Part shown: positions 1 to 9,233 of the stretch, in pieces
How positions within the stretch are numbered: position 1 is the stretch's first letter
Layout of the letters: the number at the start of each line of letters is the position of its first letter
DNA from: Ignavibacteria bacterium
Lineage (GTDB): Bacteria; Bacteroidota; Ignavibacteria; UBA10030; SZUA-254
Assembly: GCA_016178625.1 (NCBI GenBank)
Contig: JACOSX010000071.1
Span: 1-40,773, forward strand
Direction of reading: 5' to 3'
Length of the DNA stretch: 40,773 nt
The notes under the pieces: generated by a model
Seen by the model: the letters and a program-made list of their open reading frames with translations, nothing else
What the model was told of the DNA's origin: nothing
Database searches by the model: none
Translations under genes and position numbers: made by a program

Positions 1-1833
1 AGCTCCGGCTTGCTGTCCCTTATCGGCTGTTGCCTGCTGGTACATCGCGCTGGAGGCTTCATTCCACGCAGCATTGAGTGCATCCATCTTTGCCTTGAAA
101 TCGCTTGTGGTGCCGTTCTTGATCGCTGCATCGAGTGCATCGGCGGCAGTCTCAACCTTTGATTTGAGTTCTGCCGGCATCTTATCGCCAAACTCTTTCA
201 CCTGTTTCCGTGTCTGAAAGACGAGGTTATCAGCTTGGTTCTTCATATCGACGTCTTCACGACGCTTTTTATCCTCCGCCGAGTGTGCCTGGGCATCTTG
301 TTTCATTTTCTCAACTTCTTCCTTGCTCAACCCACTCGACGAGGTGATGCGGATGCTTTGCTCTTTGTTCGTCGCCTTGTCTTTGGCGGTGACGTGAAGA
401 AGGCCATTTGCATCGATATCAAATGTTACCTCGACCTGTGGAACGCCTCGCGGTGCAGGGGGAATTCCGTCAAGATGGAAGCGACCCAGGGTACGATTGT
501 CTATCGCCATCGGTCGTTCACCCTGCAAAACATGAATTTCGACAGATGGTTGACTGTCGGATGCTGTTGAGAATATCTCGCTCTTCTTTGTGGGAATGGT
601 TGTATTTGCCTGAATCATCGGCGTCATGACTCCACCGAGCGTTTCAATACCGAGCGTTAGTGGTGTAACATCCAGCAACAGTACATCGGACACATCTCCG
701 GATAACACACCACCCTGAATTGCAGCGCCGACGGCAACCACTTCATCCGGGTTGACACCTTTGTGCCCTTCCTTCCCAAAGATCTCTTTGACAAGCTGTT
801 GGACACGAGGCACGCGGGTCATTCCACCAACGAGAATTACTTCATCGACCTGGCTCGGATTAAGTCCGGCATCGCGTAACGCCTTCTCCACCGGCGGCAC
901 ACAGCGCTGAATCAAGTCAGAGACCAACTGTTCGAGCTTCGCCCGGGTAATCGTGAGATTGAGATGTTTCGGTCCTTCCGCAGTCGCCGTGATGAACGGG
1001 AGGTTCACTTCAGTTTGCAGCAATGTTGAAAGCTCCATCTTTGCTTTCTCCGCTGCCTCACGCATCCGCTGTAACGCCATCGGATCCTTTCGAAGATCGA
1101 CACCTTCTTGCTTCTTAAACTCGTCTGCGATGTAGTCGAGCAGTCTCTGATCGAAGTTATCTCCGCCAAGGTGGGTATCTCCATTGGTTGATTTTACTTC
1201 GAAGACGCCTTCACCCAGCTCAAGTATTGAGATATCAAATGTTCCACCGCCGAGATCGAAGACAGCCACCTTCATATCCTTATGTTTCTTGTCCAATCCA
1301 TACGCAAGTGCTGCCGCTGTCGGCTCGTTGATAATTCGGCGGACGTTCAATCCTGCGATCTCACCTGCTTCCTTGGTTGCCTGCCTTTGGGCATCGTTAA
1401 AGTAGGCGGGCACCGTAATAACCGCGTCCGTGATCTTCGTGCCGAGATAATCTTCAGCAGTCTGTTTCATTTTCTGAAGAATCATGGCACTGACTTCCGG
1501 TGGCGAGTACACCCGCTCTCCTATCTGAACCCGCGCTGTGTTGTTATCTCCGTGGACAACGTTGTACGGGACCAGCTTCATTTCCTCAGTGACTTCATCA
1601 TAGAATCGTCCCATGAAGCGCTTGATCGAGAAGACGGTGTTTTGTGAGTTCGTGACCGCCTGACGTTTTGCAGCCTGTCCCACCAGGCGTTCGCCGCCCT
1701 TAGTGAACCCAACCACTGAGGGTGTCGTCCGACCGCCTTCAGAGTTCGCAATTACCACCGGATCATTTCCTTCCATGACTGCAACCACTGAATTCGTTGT
1801 GCCAAGGTCAATTCCAATAATTTTTCCAGCCAT
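1..1833 (-). CDS. dnaK: Chaperone protein DnaK (Hsp70), C-terminal end cut by window edge
   Basis: ATP-dependent cytosolic Hsp70 that binds unfolded polypeptides with DnaJ and GrpE. The reading frame is open for 611 codons from the ATG at 1833 to base 1. The N-terminus [15 protein letters not shown] holds the first phosphate-binding loop (residues 7-15). Further on come the DLGGGTFD phosphate loop, the [11 protein letters not shown] segment, the [11 protein letters not shown] motif and a typical substrate-binding domain ([14 protein letters not shown]). About 25-30 residues of the C-terminal tail are missing because the window starts there. The start is supported by a purine-rich ribosome binding site (AGGAGAAGGAG) just upstream. 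I saw no CIRCE (HrcA) operator in the upstream 300 bases, so heat-shock control is not visible here. Confidence 0.97.
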   Translation of the reverse strand, partial: MAGKIIGIDLGTTNSVVAVMEGNDPVVIANSEGGRTTPSVVGFTKGGERLVGQAAKRQAVTNSQNTVFSIKRFMGRFYDEVTEEMKLVPYNVVHGDNNTARVQIGERVYSPPEVSAMILQKMKQTAEDYLGTKITDAVITVPAYFNDAQRQATKEAGEIAGLNVRRIINEPTAAALAYGLDKKHKDMKVAVFDLGGGTFDISILELGEGVFEVKSTNGDTHLGGDNFDQRLLDYIADEFKKQEGVDLRKDPMALQRMREAAEKAKMELSTLLQTEVNLPFITATAEGPKHLNLTITRAKLEQLVSDLIQRCVPPVEKALRDAGLNPSQVDEVILVGGMTRVPRVQQLVKEIFGKEGHKGVNPDEVVAVGAAIQGGVLSGDVSDVLLLDVTPLTLGIETLGGVMTPMIQANTTIPTKKSEIFSTASDSQPSVEIHVLQGERPMAIDNRTLGRFHLDGIPPAPRGVPQVEVTFDIDANGLLHVTAKDKATNKEQSIRITSSSGLSKEEVEKMKQDAQAHSAEDKKRREDVDMKNQADNLVFQTRKQVKEFGDKMPAELKSKVETAADALDAAIKNGTTSDFKAKMDALNAAWNEASSAMYQQATADKGQQAGA

Positions 1834-2137
1834 CGTATGTTACTCCTTCTCCTGAATGTATAAACGCCACTCGAGGAAGATTTTCCCCCGAGGGCATGAA
1901 AACTCTTTATCGGTTATTTTACAATCGGTGTGCCACAACCGGAGACTTGCGAAATTTTATGAATTCATCCCATTATCGAACATTCGATGTATTGAGCGAG
2001 TAACCTTCTTCGAGGAGTGATTGAATTTTTCTGTCAGCGTGTCAGTGAGACGTAAATTCTCTGTCATTGCGGGACTCAATTATGTCAGCAGGGTAGTCCT
2101 TGATTTTTGACCGCGATTTTACTACCATTGGTGAAAC
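1834..2137. other. Divergent intergenic region between dnaK and birA
   Basis: This 304-base gap must hold the dnaK promoter (leftward) and the birA promoter (rightward). A candidate birA promoter is listed separately. No convincing leftward promoter, CIRCE operator, tRNA or small ORF was found. The rest looks like ordinary A/T-rich intergenic DNA. Confidence 0.5.
2100..2130 (+). promoter_or_regulatory. Candidate Bacteroidota-type promoter for birA
   Basis: TTG at 2100-2102, a 20-base spacer, then TACCATTG at 2123-2130, which matches the Bacteroidota -7 box TAnnTTTG at five of six fixed positions. Transcription would start only a few bases before the birA ATG at 2138, giving an almost leaderless mRNA. 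That fits the lack of a ribosome binding site there. Confidence 0.35.
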
Positions 2138-2908
2138 ATGCTCAAAGAAGAGATCCGCCTCTCCACCCAATCTAAGATCATCGGCAAGAACATTCACACG
2201 TTCGATCTTCTCGACTCGACAAACCTAAAAGCGAAGTCATTGCTTCAGGAGGGAGAAGAGGAAGGAACGATTGTGATCGCCGAAGAGCAAACAGCCGGAC
2301 GTGGAAGGATGGGACGATCTTGGGTTTCCGAGCGAGGGAAGAATCTTACATTTTCTGTTGTATTGAAACCGCAGATATCCCCAGAATCCATAGGGATAGT
2401 ATCACTCTACGGTGGACTCGCAGTCGCAGAGGCGATCCAAGATCAATCGCACCTTCATCCAGAATGTAAGTGGCCCAATGACGTTCTCTTGAATGGCAAA
2501 AAGTGTTGCGGCATCTTGTCCGAAGCAGTCTTCAAGCAGGGCTCACTCGTCGGAGTAGTGATGGGCATCGGTATCAATGTAAACCAACGAGTGTTTACGC
2601 GTGAACTGCGGGCCACTGCCACATCAATGTCCATTGAAACAGGCGAAGAGCTCAACCGTATATCCGTTCTCGTTGCTGTCGTCAATCAGATGGATGAGCA
2701 GTACAGATTAATCCAGGCGGGACATCTTGATGACATCAGAGAAAAATGGAAAGCATACTGTCCGATGTTCGGAAGAATGGTTTCGATACGACACCACGAC
2801 TCTTTCATAACAGGAATCGCGCTCGACCTTGCCCATGACGGTGGACTCATTCTGACGACAGAGCACAAGCAGATAAAAGTCCTTGCCGGCGACGTTACTC
2901 TCAACTGA
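2138..2908 (+). CDS. birA: Biotin--[acetyl-CoA-carboxylase] ligase (BirA, no DNA-binding domain)
   Basis: Activates biotin with ATP to biotinyl-5'-AMP and transfers it to the lysine of the biotin carboxyl carrier protein. The 256-residue protein shows the biotin-binding loop GRGRMGR (about residues 54-60), the KWPNDVLLNGKK segment (111-122) with the conserved lysine, and the small C-terminal SH3-like domain (GMVSI...GLILTT...GDVTL). It starts directly with the catalytic domain and lacks the winged-helix repressor domain of E. coli BirA, so it is a monofunctional (class I) ligase. It is followed after 15 bases by coaX, probably in one transcript. The ATG at 2138 has no clear ribosome binding site. 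Confidence 0.93.
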   Translation: MLKEEIRLSTQSKIIGKNIHTFDLLDSTNLKAKSLLQEGEEEGTIVIAEEQTAGRGRMGRSWVSERGKNLTFSVVLKPQISPESIGIVSLYGGLAVAEAIQDQSHLHPECKWPNDVLLNGKKCCGILSEAVFKQGSLVGVVMGIGINVNQRVFTRELRATATSMSIETGEELNRISVLVAVVNQMDEQYRLIQAGHLDDIREKWKAYCPMFGRMVSIRHHDSFITGIALDLAHDGGLILTTEHKQIKVLAGDVTLN

Positions 2909-2923
2909 TTTCATTATCCAATA

Positions 2924-3721
2924 ATGCTGGTAGCAATTGACATTGGCAATACGCACACAGTCCTCGGGTTCTTCCAGAAAGCCAAACTGGTAGCCGACTT
3001 CCGAATCACGAGCTCGTCCCAGCGAACCGAAGATGAATTATGGTTAACCGTCCAATCCTTCTATAGCCAGATCAAGCAGTCTACAGAAGAGATCCATGGC
3101 GTCGTCATCGCATCTGTTGTTCCGCAACTCATCGATGGTTATCGTCTGATGGCTGAAAAATACCTGAAGATGCAGCCCGTCATCATCAGCAGTTCCCTCG
3201 ATTTAGGCATCACAGTGTGCTATGATGACCCGACAAAGGTGGGAGCAGATCGATTGTGCAACGCCGTGGCGGCGTATAAGAAATTCGGAGGTCCGGCAAT
3301 TGTGATTGATTTCGGAACTGCGACGACGTATGATGTCATCTCGAAGAAGGGGGAATATCTAGGCGGGGTAATTGCGCCGGGATTGGAAACATCGGCTGCC
3401 GACCTCCACCGGAGAACGGCTCAACTTCCCCGGATCGACCTGCACTTCCCTGAATCCGTCATCGGGACAACAACCATGACCAGCATGCAGTCAGGGATCT
3501 TGTATGGGGCTGTCGATGCTGCCGAAGGCATGATCCATCGAATTAAACAGATCGTCGGTAAACATGCAAACGTCATAGCCACAGGTGGTTATGCGCGCGT
3601 CATCGCAAATATGAGCAGTGAGATCAAATACATCGAGCCATGGCTTGTTCTCGAAGGCGCCCGTCTCATTTACGAGCGTTTCACGCGTTCGAAAGAAAGA
3701 GATAAGTCGTTGTTTAATTGA
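2924..3721 (+). CDS. coaX: Type III pantothenate kinase
   Basis: Catalyses the first step of coenzyme A synthesis, ATP-dependent phosphorylation of pantothenate. The 265-residue protein has the ASKHA-fold signatures of the type III family: N-terminal AIDIGNT (about residues 4-10), GADR (107-110) and DFGTATT (129-135), and a C-terminal ATGGYA loop. Length is normal for CoaX (250-270). The birA-coaX pair is a common bacterial arrangement and suggests co-transcription. Its 3' end faces the convergent sensor kinase gene. Confidence 0.95.
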   Translation: MLVAIDIGNTHTVLGFFQKAKLVADFRITSSSQRTEDELWLTVQSFYSQIKQSTEEIHGVVIASVVPQLIDGYRLMAEKYLKMQPVIISSSLDLGITVCYDDPTKVGADRLCNAVAAYKKFGGPAIVIDFGTATTYDVISKKGEYLGGVIAPGLETSAADLHRRTAQLPRIDLHFPESVIGTTTMTSMQSGILYGAVDAAEGMIHRIKQIVGKHANVIATGGYARVIANMSSEIKYIEPWLVLEGARLIYERFTRSKERDKSLFN

Positions 3722-3745
3722 TGTGTAGCAACAGCGCTATCCTAT

Positions 3746-3768
3746 TTCCAGGGGTCTGACCCGTGGAA
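3746..3768. repeat. Palindrome between convergent coaX and sensor kinase genes
   Basis: TTCCA-g-GGGTC-t-GACCC-g-TGGAA is a near-perfect 23-base inverted repeat in the 60-base gap between two converging genes. No T-run follows on either strand, so it is not a clear intrinsic terminator. The core GGGTCAGACCC (written on the minus strand) occurs once more, at 22183-22193. Confidence 0.55.
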
Positions 3769-3781
3769 TAACGTGATGGAC

Positions 3782-5170
3782 TCACTGGGGAGAAAGAGGA
3801 AGTATAACGGTAAACTCACTCCCTTTGTCAACCTTGCTTGCGACACCGATAGTTCCACCGTGGGTCTCGGCAATCCATTTTGCAATCGAAAGCCCCAAAC
3901 CGACTCCTCCCAACTCCCGCGATCGCGCACGATCGACGCGGTAAAAGCGATCGAAGATTCTCGCCATATCGTGTTCTGAAATCCCAATCCCATCATCCGC
4001 AACTCTAATCTTCGCCATTCCATCCTCCTTATTTAACCTGAGGAAGATCGTTCCCCTGTCGCGACCGTACTTCACGGCATTATCGATCAGGTTCAACAGC
4101 ATCTGGTGAAGACGTTGTTCATCTCCGCTCACAATCACATGTGGGGGAGAGTCGAGTGTTACGGTAATAGACTTTTGTGAAGCGATGATAACACTCTCAT
4201 CATAGGTCTCGCGAATAAGCTTTCCCAGATCAACCTTCTCTTGCTTGAGGTGATCTTGACCTGTATCTCCTTTTGCCAACAGAAGAAGGTTCTCTATGAT
4301 CGCACTCATTCTGAGTGTTTCATCGAGACAATTTGCGATAATTTTCTTTAGCTCCAAATGGGTGATCTTGCTATTCAGGGCAGTCTCAAGTTGGGAGCGC
4401 ATGACTGTGAGCGGTGTTCGTAATTCGTGCGAAGCATCAGCAGAAAATTGTTTCATTTGCGTGAATGAGGCATCAAGGCGGGAGATCATATCGTTGAAGG
4501 TGGAAATAATTTTACCGATTTCGTCATCGGTAGGATGTTCCGGGATGCGATCATATAAACGATCGGCCGTGATGCGCTGAGCGATGTCGATAACCTGATT
4601 GATTTTGGAAAAAGATTTTCTTGCGAGATATGCTCCCCCAACCGCGGCGACGATAATCACAAGAGGACCGAGCCAAGCGAAGATCCGGAGAAGTTGATTG
4701 CCGGGTGCCGTGATGCTTTCCGTTGGCATTGCCAGGAACACGGAACCGACAGGAGTCTTCTGGACCGCGAGTCGAATATCGTGGTTCCGAAACGTGGTAA
4801 TAGTACTGATCTGAAATGTTTGATCGAGCGGAAGATGCGCATAGGCGGCAAGAGTGTCTTCGTCACCCAGATTAGCTGAGTGGTAGAACAATGTTCCGTT
4901 AGAATCCCAAATCTCAATATACTCCTTGACGGGGAAAAATCCAGCGTGTTCAAAGATATCCTCACGGGTTGTCTGGCGCGACTCCGACCGCAGTTTACTT
5001 TTTTCCAGCCGGGTTATAATCCATCGAACTTCATTCGTAATGGTTTGATCAAGAGAGGCGGAGAGGGTTCGATTAATGTATTCGTAGATTGCCAACGAAA
5101 CGAAGACAAACGTTGTCGCAACAACAATAGTGTACCACAACGCCAGTCGGAATCGGATCGAGCGGAACAT
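3782..5170 (-). CDS. Two-component sensor histidine kinase (membrane, HAMP domain)
   Basis: A 462-residue inner-membrane sensor kinase. Visible order: transmembrane helix 1 (about residues 9-30), a periplasmic sensor region of about 130 residues, transmembrane helix 2 (about 165-183), a HAMP linker, the HisKA helix with FSADASHELRTPL (phospho-accepting His248), and a HATPase domain with N box (LLNLIDNAVKYGRD), G1 box (VADDGIGI), F box (FDRFYRVD) and G2 box (GVGLGLSIAKWI). It resembles the CusS/QseC type. The ATG directly abuts the stop of the response regulator gene, so the two are translationally linked. The signal sensed cannot be read from the sequence; the periplasmic part has no motif I recognise. 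Confidence 0.93.
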   Translation of the reverse strand: MFRSIRFRLALWYTIVVATTFVFVSLAIYEYINRTLSASLDQTITNEVRWIITRLEKSKLRSESRQTTREDIFEHAGFFPVKEYIEIWDSNGTLFYHSANLGDEDTLAAYAHLPLDQTFQISTITTFRNHDIRLAVQKTPVGSVFLAMPTESITAPGNQLLRIFAWLGPLVIIVAAVGGAYLARKSFSKINQVIDIAQRITADRLYDRIPEHPTDDEIGKIISTFNDMISRLDASFTQMKQFSADASHELRTPLTVMRSQLETALNSKITHLELKKIIANCLDETLRMSAIIENLLLLAKGDTGQDHLKQEKVDLGKLIRETYDESVIIASQKSITVTLDSPPHVIVSGDEQRLHQMLLNLIDNAVKYGRDRGTIFLRLNKEDGMAKIRVADDGIGISEHDMARIFDRFYRVDRARSRELGGVGLGLSIAKWIAETHGGTIGVASKVDKGSEFTVILPLSPQ

Positions 5171-5899
5171 CTACTCGTCTTTCAAGATAAAGCCTACGCC
5201 CCGGACGGTGTGGATCAGGCGTTTCGGAAAGCCTTCATCAATTGCCTTGCGGAGGTAATTGACATAGACATCGACGACGTTTGTGCCTGTATCGAAGTTA
5301 TATCCCCACACTTGTTCGGCGATTTCGCGTCGGGTAAGAATTCTATTCTTATTCCGCATCAAGAGTTCGAGGAGAAGATACTCTTTTGCCGTAAGATGAA
5401 TGCTCCGGCTTGAACGGCGAACATTGCGTGTCTCGATGTCGAGTTCCAAATCCGCCACTCGAAGTATGGTACTTTGCTCGACACCCTGTCGCCGCAAGAG
5501 CGACTCTACGCGGGCAATGAGCTCTGCAAAGGCAAATGGTTTTAGGAGATAATCATCGGCACCTGTGCGCAGACCTTCGACCCGGTCTTCGACCGTACTC
5601 TTTGCTGTCAAAACGAGAATCATGCTCTGCACTCTGTTCCGACGCAACTCTCGCAACACATGCAAGCCATCTCGCTTCGGGAGAAGAAGATCAAGAACAA
5701 TGAGCTGATATTTTTTTGAAGAGGCGAGCTGAAATCCCTCCTCTCCATCATGAACCACATCAACAGCGTATCCCTCCTCTTGCAAGCGGCGCGCAATCGA
5801 GTCCGCAAGATGGCGTTCATCTTCGACGACAAGAATGTGAATAAGGTCGCCGGAAATGGAATGTTGGTTTTTTTCAGGTCTCTGGGTTTTTTTTGCCAT
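5171..5899 (-). CDS. OmpR/PhoB-family response regulator
   Basis: A 242-residue two-component transcription regulator. The receiver domain (about residues 20-135) shows the acidic pair E26/D27, the phospho-accepting Asp70 in LIVLDLLLP, Thr98 in the LTA segment and the switch lysine in LLKPF. The C-terminal winged helix (about 145-240) ends with the typical VDVYVNYLRKAID...IHTVRGVGFIL. Its cognate partner is the downstream histidine kinase. The first ~19 residues (Lys/Gln-rich) precede the domain; the start is the only ATG available upstream and is followed by an A8 run. Targets are unknown. Confidence 0.95.
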   Translation of the reverse strand: MAKKTQRPEKNQHSISGDLIHILVVEDERHLADSIARRLQEEGYAVDVVHDGEEGFQLASSKKYQLIVLDLLLPKRDGLHVLRELRRNRVQSMILVLTAKSTVEDRVEGLRTGADDYLLKPFAFAELIARVESLLRRQGVEQSTILRVADLELDIETRNVRRSSRSIHLTAKEYLLLELLMRNKNRILTRREIAEQVWGYNFDTGTNVVDVYVNYLRKAIDEGFPKRLIHTVRGVGFILKDE

Positions 5900-5916
5900 C
5901 GTTCGAATCTCTCTGG

Positions 5917-5945
5917 AAACTACAAAATTCTCGGTTGAAGGTCAA
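5917..5945 (-). promoter_or_regulatory. Candidate promoter for the response regulator/kinase operon
   Basis: On the minus strand, TTG (5945-5943), a 20-base spacer and TAGTTTCC (5922-5915) match the TTG-N20-TAnnTT pattern seen at other genes of this window. It would give a leader of about 10 bases before the ATG at 5899. Confidence 0.35.
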
Positions 5946-5954
5946 TGATGGTTT

Positions 5955-5987
5955 TTAAATGAAAAAGCATCCCTTGTGAGGATGCTT
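5955..5987 (-). terminator. Intrinsic terminator of the nuo operon
   Basis: A perfect 8-bp stem, AAGCATCC (5965-5972) and GGATGCTT (5980-5987), with a 7-base loop. Read on the minus strand it runs into a U-rich tail (GCTTTTTC, then TTTAAAA) about 20 bases after the nuoN stop. The position and the T-run direction make it the end of the complex I operon. Confidence 0.75.
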
Positions 5988-6009
5988 ATACAGCGACCAA
6001 AGAGAATTC

Positions 6010-7509
6010 TCAATGCACGCCAAACATTGAGATGGAAGCTTGAGCATATTCCACCAACGGGCCAAAGTAGAGGCCGAGAAGAATAGTCGGAATAACAAGA
6101 ATCAAAAGAATGACGATCTGTGGCACAGAGAAGCTTATCGGCTGAGCTGACGGATCCGCCGGACGGAGGAACATGTTGCGCAAAACGCGAACATAGTAAT
6201 AGAGAGACACGACACTATTGAGTGCTCCGGCAATTGCGAGCCAGAACCACTTCGCGTTGATGAGGGCAGCGAAAATGTACAACTTACCAACAAATCCTGC
6301 AGTTGGAGGAACGCCAGTCAACGAGAGAAGAAATACGGTCAGAGCAACACTGACGAGCGGCGAACGGTAACCAAGTCCTTTATACTCTTTGATGTCTTCA
6401 CTACCTGTCTTATTCGCAACGAGCATGACAGTATAGAAGGCACCAAGGTTCATGAAAAAGTAAACAACGAAATAGATCAACACGGCGGCGACTCCTTCAT
6501 TACTCAAAACGACAACTCCAAGAAGCATGTATCCCGCGTGTGCAATGCTAGAGTAGGCAAGGAGTCGCTTAAGATTGTCTTGCCATATCGCAACAAGGTT
6601 CCCGAGCGTCATGGTTAGCACTGATATCATGGCAAGAATCTGGTTCCATTCAAACCCTCTGAATAATGCCCATGAGCCGAACGAGAGATTGCCAACCGTC
6701 GGATCTAAGAAAGACACTTTGAAAAAGCGAATCATCATCGCAAAGCCGGCAGCCTTCGACGCAACTGAGAGCAGTGCCGTGATGGTAATCGGGGCACCTT
6801 CATACACATCAGGCGTCCAGAAGTGGAATGGTGCGGCAGAAATCTTGTATCCGAATCCCGCCACAATCAGAATGCCGGCAATGACCACGGCGACCATGTT
6901 CACATCCCCCATCATCAATGTCTTGTTGATACCATAGATATCGATTGCACCCGTGAGTCCATAGAGAATTGAGATTCCGTACAACATCAATCCTGAAGAC
7001 ACTGCCCCGTAGATGACATACTTGAGCGACGCTTCACTCGAATCATCCGCATCCTTCGTGTACCCCGCGAGGATATAGGAGCTAATACTCGTCAGTTCCA
7101 ACGAAAGATACATCATTAGCAAGTTGCTGGCACCCGTCATGAGAAACATTCCAAGGGTCAGAGAAATCAAGAGCGCGTAATATTCACCTAAGGCTCTTCT
7201 CTTGGTCTTCAGCTCGTTCGATTGCAGAGAGAAGAGTACGATCATCACCGTGCTGGCGAGGATAATAAACTTGAAGAAGATCGAAAACGCATCCACAGCA
7301 AACATATTGAAGAAAATCGAGTTCGTTCCAGCCGCCGGTTCCTGCATGAGGAAAAATCCTGTGATCGCAAGACCGATCAGTGCAAGCCACGCTGTTTCCG
7401 ATCCTCTTTTTTTAACAATAAGATCAACAACAAGCAGCACGCAGAACGTGATTGCCAACGTTGTTTCCGGTTTCAGGAGATTTACGCTATGGATGATTTG
7501 TTCGAGCAT
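6010..7509 (-). CDS. nuoN: NADH-quinone oxidoreductase subunit N
   Basis: Membrane-arm proton-pumping subunit of complex I, related to Mrp antiporters. The 499-residue, strongly hydrophobic protein has about 14 predicted membrane helices and the family signature FHFWTPDVYEGAPITITALLSVASKAAGF, which contains the conserved Lys of the broken helix region. It is the last gene of the nuo operon, 43 bases after nuoM, and is followed by an intrinsic terminator. Length is normal for NuoN (470-500). Confidence 0.96.
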   Translation of the reverse strand: MLEQIIHSVNLLKPETTLAITFCVLLVVDLIVKKRGSETAWLALIGLAITGFFLMQEPAAGTNSIFFNMFAVDAFSIFFKFIILASTVMIVLFSLQSNELKTKRRALGEYYALLISLTLGMFLMTGASNLLMMYLSLELTSISSYILAGYTKDADDSSEASLKYVIYGAVSSGLMLYGISILYGLTGAIDIYGINKTLMMGDVNMVAVVIAGILIVAGFGYKISAAPFHFWTPDVYEGAPITITALLSVASKAAGFAMMIRFFKVSFLDPTVGNLSFGSWALFRGFEWNQILAMISVLTMTLGNLVAIWQDNLKRLLAYSSIAHAGYMLLGVVVLSNEGVAAVLIYFVVYFFMNLGAFYTVMLVANKTGSEDIKEYKGLGYRSPLVSVALTVFLLSLTGVPPTAGFVGKLYIFAALINAKWFWLAIAGALNSVVSLYYYVRVLRNMFLRPADPSAQPISFSVPQIVILLILVIPTILLGLYFGPLVEYAQASISMFGVH

Positions 7510-7552
7510 GAAATCAATTTATAAGTCAAAATCTCAGAGAGAGAGTGGCGCG

Positions 7553-9151
7553 CTAATGGCCAATGAGTGCCATGCCGCCACTCTTATTCACGACACCAAC
7601 CAACGTGTTGATCGCTGATGTCATCAAGTTAATCGCAGGCGATGGATGTATGCCGAGGAAGATGACAACGATGGCAAGTGGAACCAACGTGAACAGTTCG
7701 CGCCCGTTAATATCGGGCAGGTTCTTCCATTTCTCGGGCAACGTACCGAGAAACACGCGTTGCAATGTCCAAAGCATATAGCCAGCGGTTAAGACAATGC
7801 CGATTGTCGAGGCAATCGTGATGGAACGTATCGCTTCAGATTGGAATGCGCCCAGAAACGAGAATGCTTCACTGATGAAGCCGCTCAACCCCGGCAAGCC
7901 GAGAGCGGCAAAGAATGCAACAACCATGACACCCGAATACTTGGGCATCTGGTTCATCAATCCTCCGAAATCATTCAAGCCGCGAGTGTGAGCACGATCG
8001 TAAATAACGCCGACAATCAAGAAGAGCATCGCGGTGATCGTGCCGTGATTGAACATTTGAAACACCGCGCCCGTCATCCCTTGCGTGTTGAGCGCCGCCA
8101 TGCCGAGGACCACCACGCCCATGTGACTGATACTGGAATACGCTATCAGCTTCTTGAAATCCTCCTGCGCCATTGCAACGAGCGCTCCGTAGACAATATT
8201 GATGAACCCGAGGATGGCAAGAGGCACTTGATAGTACACCGTCGCATCAGGAAACATGGGATAGCTGATACGAAGAATGCCATAGGTCCCCATCTTCAAC
8301 AACACACCAGCAAGGATGACGCTGATCGCCGTCGGTGCTTCGACATGGGCGTCCGGCAACCACGTGTGGAATGGGAAGATGGGCACCTTGATTGCAAATC
8401 CAATGAAGAGAGCGATGAACGCAATGTACCGCCACGACGTATTCACTCCCGCAAGAATCGAACCTGCATCATAATTGGCAGGATTCATCATCGCTAACAT
8501 ATTAAACGTATGTATCTTCTCCCCGATGGCGGGATCGACAACGGAAACACTGAAGTAGAGGGCAAGCAATGCAAGCAACATCAAGACGCTGCCGAACAGT
8601 GTGTAGAGGAAGAACTTGATCGCAGCATACTCACGTCGCGGTCCGCCCCAGACGCCGATGAGGAAATACATCGGCAGAAGCATTAGCTCCCAAAATACAT
8701 AGAACAGGAAAAAATCGAGAGACACGAACACGCCCATCATACCCGTATCGAGTAAGAGGAGGAGAGCAAAATATCCTTTCAACGACTTCTCAATTCCCCA
8801 CGATGCGAAGACAGCGATAAACGAAATAAGCGCGGTGAGGATAACCATCAGAACGCTGAGACCATCAATCCCAAGAAAGTAGTCGATGTGAACGCGTCCA
8901 AACCATGCAATCGATTTGACATCGATCCAGCTCACTTTCTCCGTGAACTGAAATCCCTCGGCCGTATTGATACCTGCCATCCCGCGGTTGAAGTTCATAT
9001 AGATGAAGACCGCCAGGACAACCTGGAATCCGGTCATGATTGCCGACGTCCACCGTATCGCGTTTTTGTTATCCTTCGGGAGAAGCAACACGATAAGCAT
9101 TCCAACCACCGGCAGGAATGTTATCCATGATAGTATTCCAAAAGAGTTCAT
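7553..9151 (-). CDS. nuoM: NADH-quinone oxidoreductase subunit M
   Basis: Antiporter-like proton channel subunit of the complex I membrane arm. The protein has multiple transmembrane helices and the signature FHTWLPDAHVEAPTAISVILAGVLLKMGTYG, with the conserved lysine. I chose the ATG at 9151 (MNSFGILSW...), which has an AGAGGA ribosome binding site about 9 bases upstream. This gives 532 residues and a normal hydrophobic first helix. An in-frame start at 9190 would add 13 polar residues and is less likely. It lies between nuoL and nuoN in the standard gene order. Confidence 0.95.
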   Translation of the reverse strand: MNSFGILSWITFLPVVGMLIVLLLPKDNKNAIRWTSAIMTGFQVVLAVFIYMNFNRGMAGINTAEGFQFTEKVSWIDVKSIAWFGRVHIDYFLGIDGLSVLMVILTALISFIAVFASWGIEKSLKGYFALLLLLDTGMMGVFVSLDFFLFYVFWELMLLPMYFLIGVWGGPRREYAAIKFFLYTLFGSVLMLLALLALYFSVSVVDPAIGEKIHTFNMLAMMNPANYDAGSILAGVNTSWRYIAFIALFIGFAIKVPIFPFHTWLPDAHVEAPTAISVILAGVLLKMGTYGILRISYPMFPDATVYYQVPLAILGFINIVYGALVAMAQEDFKKLIAYSSISHMGVVVLGMAALNTQGMTGAVFQMFNHGTITAMLFLIVGVIYDRAHTRGLNDFGGLMNQMPKYSGVMVVAFFAALGLPGLSGFISEAFSFLGAFQSEAIRSITIASTIGIVLTAGYMLWTLQRVFLGTLPEKWKNLPDINGRELFTLVPLAIVVIFLGIHPSPAINLMTSAINTLVGVVNKSGGMALIGH

Positions 9152-9191
9152 GTACGATTCATCCTCTACGCTATGAGCATCTAACATCAAT

Positions 9192-9233
9192 CCACAACAG
9201 ATTGATCACCAATTGGTCTGCTGTGGTTTTTTT
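9192..9233 (+). terminator. Hairpin with T-tract between nuoL and nuoM, oriented against the operon
   Basis: CCACA (9192-9196) pairs with TGTGG (9222-9226) and CAGA (9198-9201) with TCTG (9217-9220), with one A/C mismatch; inside lies the palindrome ACCAATTGGT. Seven Ts follow at 9227-9233 on the plus strand. It looks like a terminator for plus-strand (antisense) transcription. On the sense (minus) strand it would be only a hairpin, which may act in mRNA processing or stability. Function is inferred. Confidence 0.4.

Noticed and set aside
1834-2137. CIRCE operator upstream of dnaK
   Set aside because: No TTAGCACTC-N9-GAGTGCTAA-like inverted repeat is present on either strand.
7841-8497. 218-codon plus-strand open frame over nuoM
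   Set aside because: Antisense to a clear complex I subunit, rich in His/Arg/Glu as expected for a shadow frame.
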